A stretch of DNA of 64,000 bases, taken from NCBI RefSeq assembly GCF_004342445.1, contig NZ_SLWW01000012.1, forward strand, positions 60,872-124,871. The letters run 5' to 3'. A model generated the notes under the pieces. That model was not told the DNA's origin. It was given only the letters and a program-made list of their open reading frames with translations, and made no database searches. The position numbers and the translations under genes are program-made. Position 1 is the first letter of the stretch. Each line of letters begins with the position of its first letter. Shown piece by piece: positions 35,789 to 44,842 of the stretch. This DNA is from Rhodovulum euryhalinum (GTDB lineage: Bacteria; Pseudomonadota; Alphaproteobacteria; Rhodobacterales; Rhodobacteraceae).

Positions 35789-36427
35789 ATGCCGCAACCG
35801 AGAAATTATGCAAAAACTACTCCAAAAGGACAAGTTGCCTTGGGAACAAATGTCGCGGTCGGTGAGGCGGGCCTGTCCGGAACGCTGGCGGCGGCGCTGG
35901 CGGCGCTCGATTGCGAATCACTTCGCGTGACGCAGATAAGCCGTTTTTATAGCACACCATGCTGGCCCCCGGGCGCCGGTCCCGATTTCGTGAATGCGGC
36001 CGCCGAGATCGAGACCGAGCTTTCGCCGGACGCGGTTCTGGCGCGGCTGCACGCGGTCGAGGCGGTCTTTGGCCGTGATCGTGGTACGCGTTGGGCGGCG
36101 CGCACGCTCGATCTGGATCTGCTCGCCATGGGCGATCTCGTTCTGCCAGATGCCACGACCCAGACCCTATGGCGCACGCTGCCCGCCGAAGCGCAGGCCC
36201 GCGAGGCGCCCGACCGGTTGATCCTGCCTCATCCGCGGATTCAGGACCGTGCCTTCGTGCTTGTGCCGCTGGCCGATATCGCGCCCGACTGGCGCCACCC
36301 GATTCTCGGCCTGACGGTGGCCGAGATGCTGGCCGCGCTGCCTGAGGCGGAAAAGGTCGGGATTTCGCCGGTTTCTGGTCCGTGGGCGGGGCTTTCCGCC
36401 CTTGTCAAGACCTTTGAGACCCAATAG
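35789..36427 (+). CDS. folK: 2-amino-4-hydroxy-6-hydroxymethyldihydropteridine diphosphokinase
   Basis: FolK pyrophosphorylates hydroxymethyldihydropterin in folate synthesis. 212 residues, longer than the usual ~160, with an extra N-terminal ~15 and C-terminal ~30 residues. The core signature is complete: GRDRGTRWAARTLDLDLLAMG around residues 94-114 holds the Arg and the two Asp of the ATP/Mg site, and ILPHPRIQDRAFVLVPLADI is typical. First gene of the plus-strand run to rpoZ-rsh, 36 bases before rpoZ. Confidence 0.88.
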   Translation: MPQPRNYAKTTPKGQVALGTNVAVGEAGLSGTLAAALAALDCESLRVTQISRFYSTPCWPPGAGPDFVNAAAEIETELSPDAVLARLHAVEAVFGRDRGTRWAARTLDLDLLAMGDLVLPDATTQTLWRTLPAEAQAREAPDRLILPHPRIQDRAFVLVPLADIAPDWRHPILGLTVAEMLAALPEAEKVGISPVSGPWAGLSALVKTFETQ

Positions 36428-36463
36428 AGAGGGGTTTCAACCTCCCAAGGATCGGAGTGCGCC

Positions 36464-36826
36464 ATGGCCCGCGTGACGGTAGAAGATTGCGTTGACAAGG
36501 TTCCGAACCGGTTCGAGCTGGTTCTGCTCGCTTCGCATCGGGCGCGCGAGATCGCCGCGGGCGGGGCGCTGACCATCGACCGCGACAACGACAAGAACCC
36601 CGTCGTCGCGCTGCGCGAAATCGCCGAAGAGACCCAGTCCGCCGACGACCTGCGCGAGCGGATGATCGAGGCGAACCAGACCCAGATCGAGGTCGACGAG
36701 CCCGAAGAGGATTCCATGGCGCTGCTGATGGGGGGCGGCGCTGGAGAGGCGGATCGCCCGGTCGACGACGACATGTCGGAAGAAAAGCTGCTGCGCGCCC
36801 TGATGGAAGCGCAGGCGCAGAAGTAA
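36464..36826 (+). CDS. rpoZ: DNA-directed RNA polymerase omega subunit
   Basis: 120 residues. [20 protein letters not shown] and the [13 protein letters not shown] helix are the conserved omega contacts to the beta-prime subunit. The acidic C-terminal tail ([15 protein letters not shown]) is the longer alphaproteobacterial form. Omega helps RNA polymerase assembly and, in many bacteria, ppGpp binding, which fits its place directly upstream of the ppGpp synthetase gene. RBS AAGGATCGGAG precedes the ATG. Confidence 0.95.
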   Translation: MARVTVEDCVDKVPNRFELVLLASHRAREIAAGGALTIDRDNDKNPVVALREIAEETQSADDLRERMIEANQTQIEVDEPEEDSMALLMGGGAGEADRPVDDDMSEEKLLRALMEAQAQK

Positions 36827-36831
36827 CCCCC

Positions 36832-36854
36832 GGGCGCGCGCCCCGAGCGCGCCC
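36832..36854 (+). other. GC-rich hairpin between rpoZ and rsh
   Basis: GGGCGCGC (36832-36839) pairs with GCGCGCCC (36847-36854) around a 7-base loop, in the 47-base gap between rpoZ and rsh. No T-run follows, so it is not a classic terminator; it could protect the rpoZ message end or lower rsh expression. Confidence 0.4.
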
Positions 36855-36873
36855 CCCATAGGCTTGCGGCCGG

Positions 36874-38994
36874 ATGATCGACGTCGAAGACCTGATCTCG
36901 CTGGTCCGCAACTATAACCCCAGGACAGATGCAGACCTGATCCGGCGTGCCTATGCCTACGGGCGCGAGATGCATGCCGGGCAATTGCGCCGGTCGGGCG
37001 AGGAGTACTTTACCCATCCGGTCTCTGTCGCCGCGATCCTGACCGAACAGCGGCTGGACGATGCGACCATCATCACCGCGCTGCTGCACGACACGATCGA
37101 GGACACGAAATCCACCTTTTCCGAGGTCGAGCGGCTGTTCGGCCACGAGGTCGCGGAACTGGTGGACGGGGTGACCAAGCTGACAAACCTGCAGCTGTCC
37201 TCGTCCGAGACCAAGCAGGCCGAGAACTTCCGCAAGCTGTTCATGGCGATGTCCAAGGACCTGCGGGTGATCCTGGTCAAGCTGGCCGACCGGTTGCACA
37301 ACATGCGCACGATCAAGTCGCTGCCGCATGACAAGCAGGTCCGGAAAAGCCACGAGACGATGGACATCTTCGCGCCGCTCGCGGGCCGGATGGGCATGCA
37401 GTGGATGCGCGAGGAACTGGAGGACCTGGCGTTCCGCGTGCTGAACCCCGAGGCGCGCAACTCGATCATGCGCCGCTTCATCACGCTGCAGCGCGAATCG
37501 GGCGACGTGATCCAGAAGATCACCCAGGACATCCGCAAGGAGCTGGAGCGCGAGGGGATCGAGGCCGATGTCTTCGGCCGCGCCAAGAAGCCCTATTCGA
37601 TCTGGCGCAAGATGGAAGAGAAGGAACTGGGTTTCTCGCGCCTCTCGGACATCTACGGCTTTCGCGTCATCACCGAGACCGAGGGCGATTGCTACCGGGT
37701 GCTGGGCGCGATCCACCAACGCTGGCGCGCGGTGCCGGGCCGGTTCAAGGACTATATCAGCCAGCCCAAGTCGAACGGCTATCGTTCGATCCAGACCACG
37801 GTTTCAGGCCGCGACGGCAAGCGGGTCGAGGTGCAGATCCGCACCCGCCAGATGCACGAGGTCGCCGAGGCGGGAGTGGCCGCGCACTGGTCCTATCGCG
37901 ACGGGGTGCGGGCCGAGAACCCCTTTGCCGTCGACCCGGCGAAATGGATTGCCTCGCTGACCGAGCGCTTCGAGAACGCCGAGGATCACGACGAGTTCCT
38001 TGAGCACGTCAAGCTCGAGATGTATTCCGACCAGGTCTTCTGCTTTACCCCCAAGGGCGACGTGGTCAAGCTGCCCCGGGGCGCCACGCCGCTGGACTAT
38101 GCCTATTCGATCCATACCCGAATCGGCGACAGCTGCGTGGGCGCCAAGGTCGACGGCATCCGCGTGCCGCTGTGGACACGCCTCAAGAACGGCCAGTCGG
38201 TCGAGATCATCACCGCCGAGGGCCAGCGCCCGCAGGCCACCTGGATCGATATCGTGGTGACCGGCCGCGCCAAGGCCGCGATCCGCAAGTCGCTGCGGGA
38301 AGAGGACCGCGAACGCTATATCAAGCTGGGCCGCGAACTGGCCCGCGTGGCCTTCGAGCATGTCGGCAAGAGATCCACCGACAAGGCGCTTAGGACAGCG
38401 GCGCGCAGCTTCGGCCTGCATGGCGCGGCCGAATTGCTGGCCCGCCTCGGCAGCGCCGAATTGCGCGCGCAGGACGTGGTCGAGGCGCTTTATCCCGAGC
38501 TTGCCACCTCGGGCGGCGACGAGATCGACGCCAGCCGGGCGGTGGTGGGCCTGTCGCCGGACGAAACCTTCGCCCGAGCGCCCTGCTGCCAGCCGGTCCC
38601 CGGCGAGCGCATCGTCGGCATCACCTGGCGCGGGCGCGGCGTGGTGGTGCATGCCATCGACTGCCCCGTTCTGGAAAAGTTCGAGGATCAGCCGGACCGG
38701 TGGGTCGATCTGCACTGGCATTCGGGCAAGCACCCGGCGGTGCACAGCGTGGGGTTGTATCTGACCATCCGCAACGACGCGGGGGTGCTGGGGCGCATCT
38801 GCACCTTGATCGGCGAGCAGAAGGCCAACATTTCCGACATGGAATTCCTGGACAAGAAGCCGGATTTTTACCGTTTGCTGATTCAGGTGGACCTGCGTGA
38901 TGTCGAGCATCTGCATACCGTGATGACCGCCCTTGAGGCGGAAAGCGACGTGGCCGAGATCGAACGCTATCGAGACCCCGCGCGCGCCGAGTAG
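36874..38994 (+). CDS. rsh: Bifunctional (p)ppGpp synthetase/hydrolase (RelA/SpoT homologue)
   Basis: 706 residues with the full Rsh layout: an HD hydrolase domain with THPVSVAAIL and LLHDTIEDT, a synthetase domain with YGFRVI and RFKDYISQPKSNGYRSIQTT, a TGS domain (CFTPKGDVVKLPRGATPLDYAY), and a C-terminal ACT domain (LTIRNDAGVLGRICTLIGE). Both catalytic centres are intact, so it should make and degrade the stringent alarmone, the single Rsh typical of alphaproteobacteria. Downstream of rpoZ. Confidence 0.96.
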   Translation: MIDVEDLISLVRNYNPRTDADLIRRAYAYGREMHAGQLRRSGEEYFTHPVSVAAILTEQRLDDATIITALLHDTIEDTKSTFSEVERLFGHEVAELVDGVTKLTNLQLSSSETKQAENFRKLFMAMSKDLRVILVKLADRLHNMRTIKSLPHDKQVRKSHETMDIFAPLAGRMGMQWMREELEDLAFRVLNPEARNSIMRRFITLQRESGDVIQKITQDIRKELEREGIEADVFGRAKKPYSIWRKMEEKELGFSRLSDIYGFRVITETEGDCYRVLGAIHQRWRAVPGRFKDYISQPKSNGYRSIQTTVSGRDGKRVEVQIRTRQMHEVAEAGVAAHWSYRDGVRAENPFAVDPAKWIASLTERFENAEDHDEFLEHVKLEMYSDQVFCFTPKGDVVKLPRGATPLDYAYSIHTRIGDSCVGAKVDGIRVPLWTRLKNGQSVEIITAEGQRPQATWIDIVVTGRAKAAIRKSLREEDRERYIKLGRELARVAFEHVGKRSTDKALRTAARSFGLHGAAELLARLGSAELRAQDVVEALYPELATSGGDEIDASRAVVGLSPDETFARAPCCQPVPGERIVGITWRGRGVVVHAIDCPVLEKFEDQPDRWVDLHWHSGKHPAVHSVGLYLTIRNDAGVLGRICTLIGEQKANISDMEFLDKKPDFYRLLIQVDLRDVEHLHTVMTALEAESDVAEIERYRDPARAE

Positions 38995-39023
38995 GGCGCG
39001 TCCCAGACACGAGGACGACCGGC

Positions 39024-39668
39024 TTGGTGTTCAAGCGCCGCGACAAGCGAAGGTTCGGGCAGGTGATGCTGGACAGCGTCTATCCGCGCGGCGGATGGGG
39101 GCGGGCATTCTATTACGTCAGTCACCGGCTGCGGCGGCTGCCCGATCCGCCGCACAGGATCGCGCGCGGCATCTTTGCCGGCGTCTTCGTGTCCTTCACG
39201 CCGTTCTTCGGCCTGCACTTCATCCTTGCCGCGCTGCTGGCCAAGACGATGCGCGGCAACATCCTCGCCTCCCTTCTGGCCACCTTCTTCGGCAATCCGC
39301 TGACCTATGTGCCGATCGCCGTGGTGTCGCTCGAGACCGGCCATTTCCTGCTGGGAACCGAGTTCGACGAGACCACCCACAGAACCCTGGTGGGCAAGTT
39401 CGCGGGGGCCGGTGCGGATCTGAAGGACAACCTGCTTGCGATCTTCAGCAATGCCGAGGCGAACTGGGCCAAGCTCTCGCAATTTTACAACGAGGTGTTC
39501 CTGCCCTACCTGATCGGCGGCATCGTTCCCGGGATCGCGGCGGGGCTAGTGGCCTACTATCTCAGCGTTCCGCTGATCACGGCCTATCAGAACCGCCGCC
39601 GCGGGCGGCTGAAACAGAAACTGGCCGAATTGCGCCGCAAGGCGATGCAGGCCGATGACCGGCCCTGA
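39024..39668 (+). CDS. DUF2062 domain membrane protein
   Basis: 214 residues from a TTG at 39024 (GAGGA 8 bases upstream); a GTG at 39027 is equally near. The DUF2062 block is clear: ARGIFAGVFVSFTPFFGLHF, LLATFFGNPLTYVPIAVVSL and a last membrane helix near YLIGGIVPGIAAGL. Three hydrophobic regions; inner membrane. Function unknown. Sits between rsh and pdxJ with only 21 bases to pdxJ. Confidence 0.85.
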   Translation: MVFKRRDKRRFGQVMLDSVYPRGGWGRAFYYVSHRLRRLPDPPHRIARGIFAGVFVSFTPFFGLHFILAALLAKTMRGNILASLLATFFGNPLTYVPIAVVSLETGHFLLGTEFDETTHRTLVGKFAGAGADLKDNLLAIFSNAEANWAKLSQFYNEVFLPYLIGGIVPGIAAGLVAYYLSVPLITAYQNRRRGRLKQKLAELRRKAMQADDRP

Positions 39669-39689
39669 GGGGCGGGCAAGGGGGATATT

Positions 39690-40439
39690 ATGGCGGACGG
39701 GACGCATCTGCGGCTGGGTGTCAACATCGACCACGTGGCGACCGTGCGGAACGCGCGCGGCTCGGCCTATCCCGACCCGATCCGGGCGGCGAGGCTGGCC
39801 GAGGAGGCGGGCGCCGACGGGATCACCGCCCATCTGCGCGAGGACCGGCGGCATATTTCGGATGCCGATATCGAAAGGTTGATCGAGGCGCTGACGGTCC
39901 CGCTCAACTTCGAGATGGCCGCCACCGACGAGATGCAGGCGATCGCGCTGCGCCACCGCCCGCATGCGGTCTGCCTTGTGCCCGAAAAGCGCGAAGAGCG
40001 GACGACCGAGGGCGGGCTCGAGGTTGCCAAGGACGAGAACCGGCTTGCGCATTTCATTGCCCCGCTTCGTGAAGCGGGGTGCCGGGTGTCGATCTTCGTG
40101 GCCGCCGACCCGGTGCAGATCGAGGCCGCCGCCCGGATCGGTGCGGCGGTGGTGGAACTGCACACCGGCGCCTATTGCGACCTGCATGCCGAAGGGCGCA
40201 TCGACGAGCGCGACGCCGAACTGGAACGGCTGCGCGACATGGCGGCCTATGCCGACGGACTGGGGCTGGAGGTCCATGCCGGCCACGGTCTGACCTTCGA
40301 AACGGTCGGTCCCGTGGCGGCGTTTCCGCAGGTGCGCGAGTTGAATATCGGTCATTTCCTGATCGGCGAGGCGATCTTCCGGGGGCTTGGCCCGGCGATC
40401 GGCGAGATGCGCCGGCTGATGGACGAGGCCCGCGGGTGA
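39690..40439 (+). CDS. pdxJ: Pyridoxine 5'-phosphate synthase
   Basis: PdxJ condenses 1-deoxyxylulose 5-phosphate with 3-amino-2-oxopropyl phosphate to pyridoxine 5'-phosphate. 249 residues, usual length. [18 protein letters not shown] at the start, [16 protein letters not shown], and [10 protein letters not shown] are the family signatures; the glycine-rich [14 protein letters not shown] is the C-terminal phosphate site. A perfect hairpin in the coding bases lies at 40060-40079. Part of the pdxJ-acpS-lepB run. Confidence 0.95.
   Translation: MADGTHLRLGVNIDHVATVRNARGSAYPDPIRAARLAEEAGADGITAHLREDRRHISDADIERLIEALTVPLNFEMAATDEMQAIALRHRPHAVCLVPEKREERTTEGGLEVAKDENRLAHFIAPLREAGCRVSIFVAADPVQIEAAARIGAAVVELHTGAYCDLHAEGRIDERDAELERLRDMAAYADGLGLEVHAGHGLTFETVGPVAAFPQVRELNIGHFLIGEAIFRGLGPAIGEMRRLMDEARG
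40060..40079. repeat. Perfect hairpin inside pdxJ
   Basis: CCCCGCTT and AAGCGGGG flank CGTG, a perfect 8-base-pair stem and tetraloop in the coding part for residues APLREAG. It is more stable than expected from chance in one gene, but Ala/Arg/Glu codon choice at high GC can produce it. Confidence 0.4.
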
Positions 40440-40521
40440 CCAGACGGCGGGCCTGCGCCTTTTGGAAATTCCGGGCGAAACACGTCGAAGCCTCCCGGCC
40501 ACAGACCCGAAGGGCGGTTCA

Positions 40522-40923
40522 ATGATCCTCGGCATCGGCACCGATCTGGCCAATATCGAGCGTGTGCAGCAGACGCTTGACCGGTTCGGCGACCGGTTTC
40601 GCAACCGTGTCTTCACCGAGGCCGAGCAGCGCAAGGCCGAGCGCCGCGCCGACGTCGCCGGCACCTATGCCAAGCGCTGGGCCGCCAAGGAGGCGTGTTC
40701 CAAGGCGCTGGGCACCGGCCTGCGGATGGGGATCGCCTGGAAGGACATGGGCGTGACCAATCTCGAGACCGGCCAGCCGGTGATGCGGCTGACCGGCTGG
40801 GCGGCCGAGCGACTGGCCGAGATGACGCCGCCGGGGCACGAGGCGATCGTCCATGTGTCGCTGACCGACGATCACCCCTGGGCGCAGGCCTTCGTGGTGA
40901 TCGAGGCCCGGCCGCTTGGCTGA
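40522..40923 (+). CDS. acpS: Holo-[acyl-carrier-protein] synthase
   Basis: AcpS transfers 4'-phosphopantetheine from CoA to acyl-carrier protein. 133 residues from the ATG at 40522, which gives [15 protein letters not shown] with the metal-binding Asp8. [16 protein letters not shown] carries the second conserved Glu. An earlier in-frame start would add 20 residues that are not family-like. It lies between pdxJ and lepB, a common order in alphaproteobacteria. Confidence 0.94.
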   Translation: MILGIGTDLANIERVQQTLDRFGDRFRNRVFTEAEQRKAERRADVAGTYAKRWAAKEACSKALGTGLRMGIAWKDMGVTNLETGQPVMRLTGWAAERLAEMTPPGHEAIVHVSLTDDHPWAQAFVVIEARPLG

Positions 40924-41016
40924 GCCCGCGCCTGACCGGCCGGGCGGGCGGTCGCCTTGACAGCCCCGCCCTGCCCACGCATGAAGCGACAACCGAACAG
41001 AGGCAGGACCGGGCAG

Positions 41017-41808
41017 ATGGCAAAGACGGGCGAGAAGCAGGCCGGCGGTATCGCCGAGACGATCAAGACCATCTTCTGGGCGCTGGTGATCGCGGGCGTC
41101 TTCCGCACGCTGTTCTTCCAGCCGTTCTGGATTCCGTCAGGGTCGATGAAGGACACGCTGCTGATCGGCGATTTCCTGTTCGTCAACAAGATGGCCTATG
41201 GCTATTCCCGCTATTCCTGCCCCTTCGCGCTGTGCCCGTTCGAGGGCCGCATCCTCGAATCCGACCCCGAGCGCGGCGATGTGGTGGTGTTCCGTCACCC
41301 GGTGAACGGCTCGGACTTCATCAAGCGGCTGGTCGGTCTGCCTGGCGATACCGTGCAGATGAAGCAGGGCGTGCTGTATCTCAACGGCGCGCCTGTCCAG
41401 GTTGCCCCCGCGGGCCAGTTCGAAGAGGTCTATCGCCAGCAGGGTCCGATGGGCTACTATCCGCAATGCGAGAATGCGCCTGTGGGCGAGGGCGGCACCT
41501 GCACCAAGTCGCGCAGCGTCGAAACGCTGCCGAATGGCGCGTCGCACAGCATCCTGAACATCCGCGACGGGTTCTTCTCTGACAACACGCCGCTTTTCAC
41601 GGTGCCCGAGGGCCATTACTTCTTCATGGGCGACAACCGCGACAACAGTCAGGACAGCCGCTATGCGCAGGCGAATGGCGGCGTGGGCTTCGTGCCCGCG
41701 GCAAACCTGATCGGACGGGCCGACCGGGTCATGTTCTCGTCCGCCGGGCGGTCTCTGTTCTTCGTCTGGACCTGGCGGCCCGACCGATTCTACAAGAAGG
41801 TCGAGTGA
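41017..41808 (+). CDS. lepB: Signal peptidase I
   Basis: 263 residues from the ATG at 41017; an ATG at 40957 is possible but adds a non-conserved piece. One N-terminal membrane helix ([17 protein letters not shown]), then the catalytic Ser in PSGSMKDTL, the catalytic Lys in [14 protein letters not shown] and the [12 protein letters not shown] box. LepB removes signal peptides on the periplasmic side. The insert with [10 protein letters not shown] and [12 protein letters not shown] has four cysteines, a likely disulfide-stabilised loop seen in alphaproteobacterial LepB. Confidence 0.95.
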   Translation: MAKTGEKQAGGIAETIKTIFWALVIAGVFRTLFFQPFWIPSGSMKDTLLIGDFLFVNKMAYGYSRYSCPFALCPFEGRILESDPERGDVVVFRHPVNGSDFIKRLVGLPGDTVQMKQGVLYLNGAPVQVAPAGQFEEVYRQQGPMGYYPQCENAPVGEGGTCTKSRSVETLPNGASHSILNIRDGFFSDNTPLFTVPEGHYFFMGDNRDNSQDSRYAQANGGVGFVPAANLIGRADRVMFSSAGRSLFFVWTWRPDRFYKKVE

Positions 41809-41812
41809 GCTG

Positions 41813-42502
41813 GTGAAACTCTCGGCCGACATCGCCGCGTTCAGCAATCGTCTCGGGCATGACTTTTCCCGGCCCGAGCTTCTGGTGCGGGCGTTGACCC
41901 ATTCCTCTCTGTCGGCGCCGACGCGCCCCGACAACCAGCGGCTGGAATTCCTTGGTGACCGGGTGCTGGGCCTCGTGATGGCCGAGGCGCTGCTCGAGGC
42001 CGACACGGGTGCCACCGAAGGCCAGCTTGCGCCACGGTTCAATGCGCTGGTGCGGCGCGAAACCTGTGCCGACGTCGCCCGCGGCATCGGGCTGGGCGAT
42101 GTTCTGAAACTGGGCCGGTCCGAGATGATGTCAGGCGGTCGGCGCAAGGAGGCACTTCTGGCCGATGCGATGGAGGCGGTGATCGCCGCGGTCTATCGCG
42201 ATGCGGGCTTCGAGGCGGCCAAGGCACTTGTCCTGCGGCTTTGGGGTGCACGGATCGGCGCGGTCGATCCCGATGCGCGCGACCCCAAGACGGCGCTGCA
42301 GGAATGGGCCCAGGCCCGCGGCCTGCACCCGCCGCACTATGTCGAGATCGCCCGCGAAGGGCCCGACCATGCGCCGCAATTCACCATCGTCGCGCGGCTG
42401 TCCACGGGCGAGGAAGCGCGGGCGACCGCGGGGGCCAAGCGGCAGGCCGAACAGGCGGCAGCCAAGGCGTTGCTGCAGCGGATGGAGAATCCCGATGGCT
42501 GA
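41813..42502 (+). CDS. rnc: Ribonuclease III
   Basis: 229 residues, GTG start four bases after lepB. The catalytic box [16 protein letters not shown] and the second acidic site [11 protein letters not shown] are intact, followed by a double-stranded-RNA-binding domain ([19 protein letters not shown]). It processes rRNA precursors and structured mRNA. The stop overlaps the era start by 8 bases, the standard rnc-era coupling. Confidence 0.95.
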   Translation: MKLSADIAAFSNRLGHDFSRPELLVRALTHSSLSAPTRPDNQRLEFLGDRVLGLVMAEALLEADTGATEGQLAPRFNALVRRETCADVARGIGLGDVLKLGRSEMMSGGRRKEALLADAMEAVIAAVYRDAGFEAAKALVLRLWGARIGAVDPDARDPKTALQEWAQARGLHPPHYVEIAREGPDHAPQFTIVARLSTGEEARATAGAKRQAEQAAAKALLQRMENPDG

Positions 42503-43406
42503 GACGCGCGCGGGCTTCGTCGCCCTGATCGGAGAGCCCAATGCGGGCAAGTCCACCCTGCTGAACCGCATGGTGGGCGCAAAGGTCTCGATCGTCACCC
42601 ACAAGGTGCAGACCACCCGGGCCCGCATCCGGGGGCTGGCGATCGAGGGCAACGCCCAGATCGTCTTTGTCGACACGCCGGGGCTTTTCCGTCCGCGGCG
42701 GCGGCTGGATCGCGCGATGGTGGCCGCCGCCTGGGGCGGGGCCGCGGATGCCGATATCGTGGTTCTGCTGGTCGAGGCGCACCGGGGCCGGACCGAGGGC
42801 GTGGACGCGATCCTCGCCGCGCTGGCGGAACGGGTGCACGAGGGGCAGACCGTCGCGCTTGCCATCAACAAGATCGACCGGGTCAAGGCCGAGGTGTTGC
42901 TGGCGCTGTCGGCCGACCTGAACGAGGCCTATCCCTTTGCCCGCACCTTCATGATCTCGGCCGAGAAGGGCTATGGCGTGGACGACCTGCGCGCCTGGCT
43001 GGCCGAGACGCTGCCCGAAGGGCCCTGGCTTTACCCGGAGGACCAGATCGCCGATCTGCCGATGCGGATGATCGCGGCCGAAATGACGCGGGAAAAGCTG
43101 ACGCTGCGGCTGCACCAGGAGTTGCCCTACGAACTGACCGTCGAAACCGAGGCCTGGGAGGACCGCAAGGACGGATCGACCCGGATCGACCAGATCGTCT
43201 ATGTCGCGCGCGACGGCCACAAGGGCATCGTGCTGGGCCACAAGGGCGAGACGATCAAGGCTGTCAACCAGGCAGCCCGCGCCGAGATCGCCGAGTTCCT
43301 GGGCCGCCCGGTGCATCTGTTCCTGACGGTCAAGGTACGGCCCGGCTGGCTGGAAGAGGCCGAGCGCTATTCCGAGATGGGGCTGGATTTCCGCGAGGGC
43401 GACTGA
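42495..43406 (+). CDS. era: GTPase Era
   Basis: 303 residues from the ATG at 42495. GTPase motifs: G1 [10 protein letters not shown]3 DTPG, G4 NKID; a C-terminal KH domain with [18 protein letters not shown] binds the 3' end of 16S rRNA. Needed for 30S subunit maturation and cell-cycle control. Its last 40 bases overlap an antisense small membrane-protein gene. Confidence 0.95.
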   Translation: MAETRAGFVALIGEPNAGKSTLLNRMVGAKVSIVTHKVQTTRARIRGLAIEGNAQIVFVDTPGLFRPRRRLDRAMVAAAWGGAADADIVVLLVEAHRGRTEGVDAILAALAERVHEGQTVALAINKIDRVKAEVLLALSADLNEAYPFARTFMISAEKGYGVDDLRAWLAETLPEGPWLYPEDQIADLPMRMIAAEMTREKLTLRLHQELPYELTVETEAWEDRKDGSTRIDQIVYVARDGHKGIVLGHKGETIKAVNQAARAEIAEFLGRPVHLFLTVKVRPGWLEEAERYSEMGLDFREGD

Positions 43407-43597
43407 TCGGCCTCGGCCGGTTGCCGGCCGAAGAAGTGGCCGAGGATCGTCCAGTAGATCACGAGGCAGACCGCGAGATTGGCCAGCAGCATGAAGACCA
43501 GCACCGGAAAGGCGCGGATGCCCATGGCGAAGACCACGATGTCGAGCACGATGGCGGCGGCGATGACCGGTTTCGAGAATGGCGGCAGGGTGGGCAT
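43367..43597 (-). CDS. Small two-helix membrane protein
   Basis: 76 residues with two hydrophobic helices (PVIAAAIVLDIVVFAMGI and FPVLVFMLLANLAVCLVIYW) and a polar tail. No family recognised. I keep it because the hydrophobic pattern is coherent, the start ATG is clear and it fills the gap between era and the next gene. It is convergent with era and its last 40 bases lie inside the era 3' end. Confidence 0.5.
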   Translation of the reverse strand: MPTLPPFSKPVIAAAIVLDIVVFAMGIRAFPVLVFMLLANLAVCLVIYWTILGHFFGRQPAEADQSPSRKSSPISE

Positions 43598-43666
43598 GTC
43601 AGGCTTTCGTCTTGGGGTGGCTTGGGATCAATCTAGCGTTATCCGGGGCGCAGGCCAGAGGCCAGC

Positions 43667-43999
43667 ATGTCGCCGCGCCTGACCGCCGAGTTCTGGGTCA
43701 CGGCCTATCTCGCACGGCTGCGGCTGGCGGGCATCCCGGCCTTCGTCGTGGCCCATGGCGACGACACGGCCGGCGCCGTGCTGGTCAAGCTCAATACGCT
43801 CGACGGGCAGGCCCGGGCCTTTCAGCGGTCCTTCGATCTGGCGACCGGCGCACGGGCTTGGGTCGTGCTGGCCGAGGGGGAAGAGCGTGCGGTGGATGCG
43901 GCATTGGCACGCCAGAGGGGCTTTGATCCCGATCTCTGGGTGATCGAGGTCGAGGATCGCGCGGCGCGCCACCTTCTGGACGAGGACGGGCTCGCGTGA
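43667..43999 (+). CDS. DUF1491 family protein
   Basis: 110 residues. [20 protein letters not shown] and [19 protein letters not shown] are the DUF1491 marks, seen across alphaproteobacteria next to recO and era. Soluble, function unknown. The ATG is preceded by GCCAGAGGCCAGC, a poor ribosome site. 52 bases before recO. Confidence 0.8.
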   Translation: MSPRLTAEFWVTAYLARLRLAGIPAFVVAHGDDTAGAVLVKLNTLDGQARAFQRSFDLATGARAWVVLAEGEERAVDAALARQRGFDPDLWVIEVEDRAARHLLDEDGLA

Positions 44000-44051
44000 C
44001 GCGGGTGCCGAACCTCGGCTATCCTTGCCGCGGCGGCGACCGGGGCGGCGG

Positions 44052-44780
44052 ATGATCGAGTGGCGGGACGAAGGCGCGGTGCTAACCGTGCGGCCGCATG
44101 GCGAAAGCGCGGCCATCGTCGAGCTGTTCACCGCCGCGCATGGGCGACACATGGGCGTGGTACGTGGCGGTGCCGGGCGGCGCATGGCGCCGGTGCTGCA
44201 ACCGGGCACGCAACTTGCCGTCACGTGGAAGGCGCGGCTGGAGGATCATATCGGCAGCTTTACCGTCGAACCGGTGAGAAGCCGCGCCGCCCATGTGCTG
44301 GGCGATGCGCGCGCGCTGGCGGGGCTGAACGCGCTGACGGCGCTTTTGTCGTTTTCCCTGCCGGAGCGGGCGCCGCATCCCGCGCTATACGCCCGGTCGG
44401 TGACCCTGCTCGACCTCCTGGGCCATGCCGATGCCTGGCCGCTCGCCTATCTGCGCTGGGAACTGGCGCTGCTGGAGGAGATGGGGTTCGGGCTGGATCT
44501 TTCACGCTGCGCGGTGACGGGCGAGCGTGACGATCTGGTCTATGTCTCGCCGAAATCGGGCCGCGCGGTCAGCGCCGGGGCCGCGGGAGAGTGGGCTGAC
44601 CGTCTGCTGCCCCTGCCGCCCTGCCTGCTGGGGCAGGGGCCGGTGCGGGCCGAGGAGATCGCCGAGGGGCTGCGCACCACCGGCCATTTCCTGGAGAAAT
44701 GGCTGGCGCCCGCGCTTGGAGACAAACCCCTTCCGGGCGCCCGGGCGCGGCTGGTCGATCTTCTTGGCCGGAGGATGTAA
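44052..44780 (+). CDS. recO: DNA repair protein RecO
   Basis: 242 residues from the ATG at 44052. The N-terminal OB-fold reads [20 protein letters not shown], followed by [13 protein letters not shown]; the helical C-terminal part has [18 protein letters not shown]. RecO loads RecA on SSB-coated gaps with RecR. The zinc-finger cysteines of some homologues are largely missing, as in other alphaproteobacterial RecO. Last gene of the housekeeping run. Confidence 0.93.
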   Translation: MIEWRDEGAVLTVRPHGESAAIVELFTAAHGRHMGVVRGGAGRRMAPVLQPGTQLAVTWKARLEDHIGSFTVEPVRSRAAHVLGDARALAGLNALTALLSFSLPERAPHPALYARSVTLLDLLGHADAWPLAYLRWELALLEEMGFGLDLSRCAVTGERDDLVYVSPKSGRAVSAGAAGEWADRLLPLPPCLLGQGPVRAEEIAEGLRTTGHFLEKWLAPALGDKPLPGARARLVDLLGRRM

Positions 44781-44842
44781 GGTCTGGAACGACGACGCCC
44801 CGCGCGGCGGCCAGGGCGTCTTCGTTCCGTCTGGTTGTGCGG

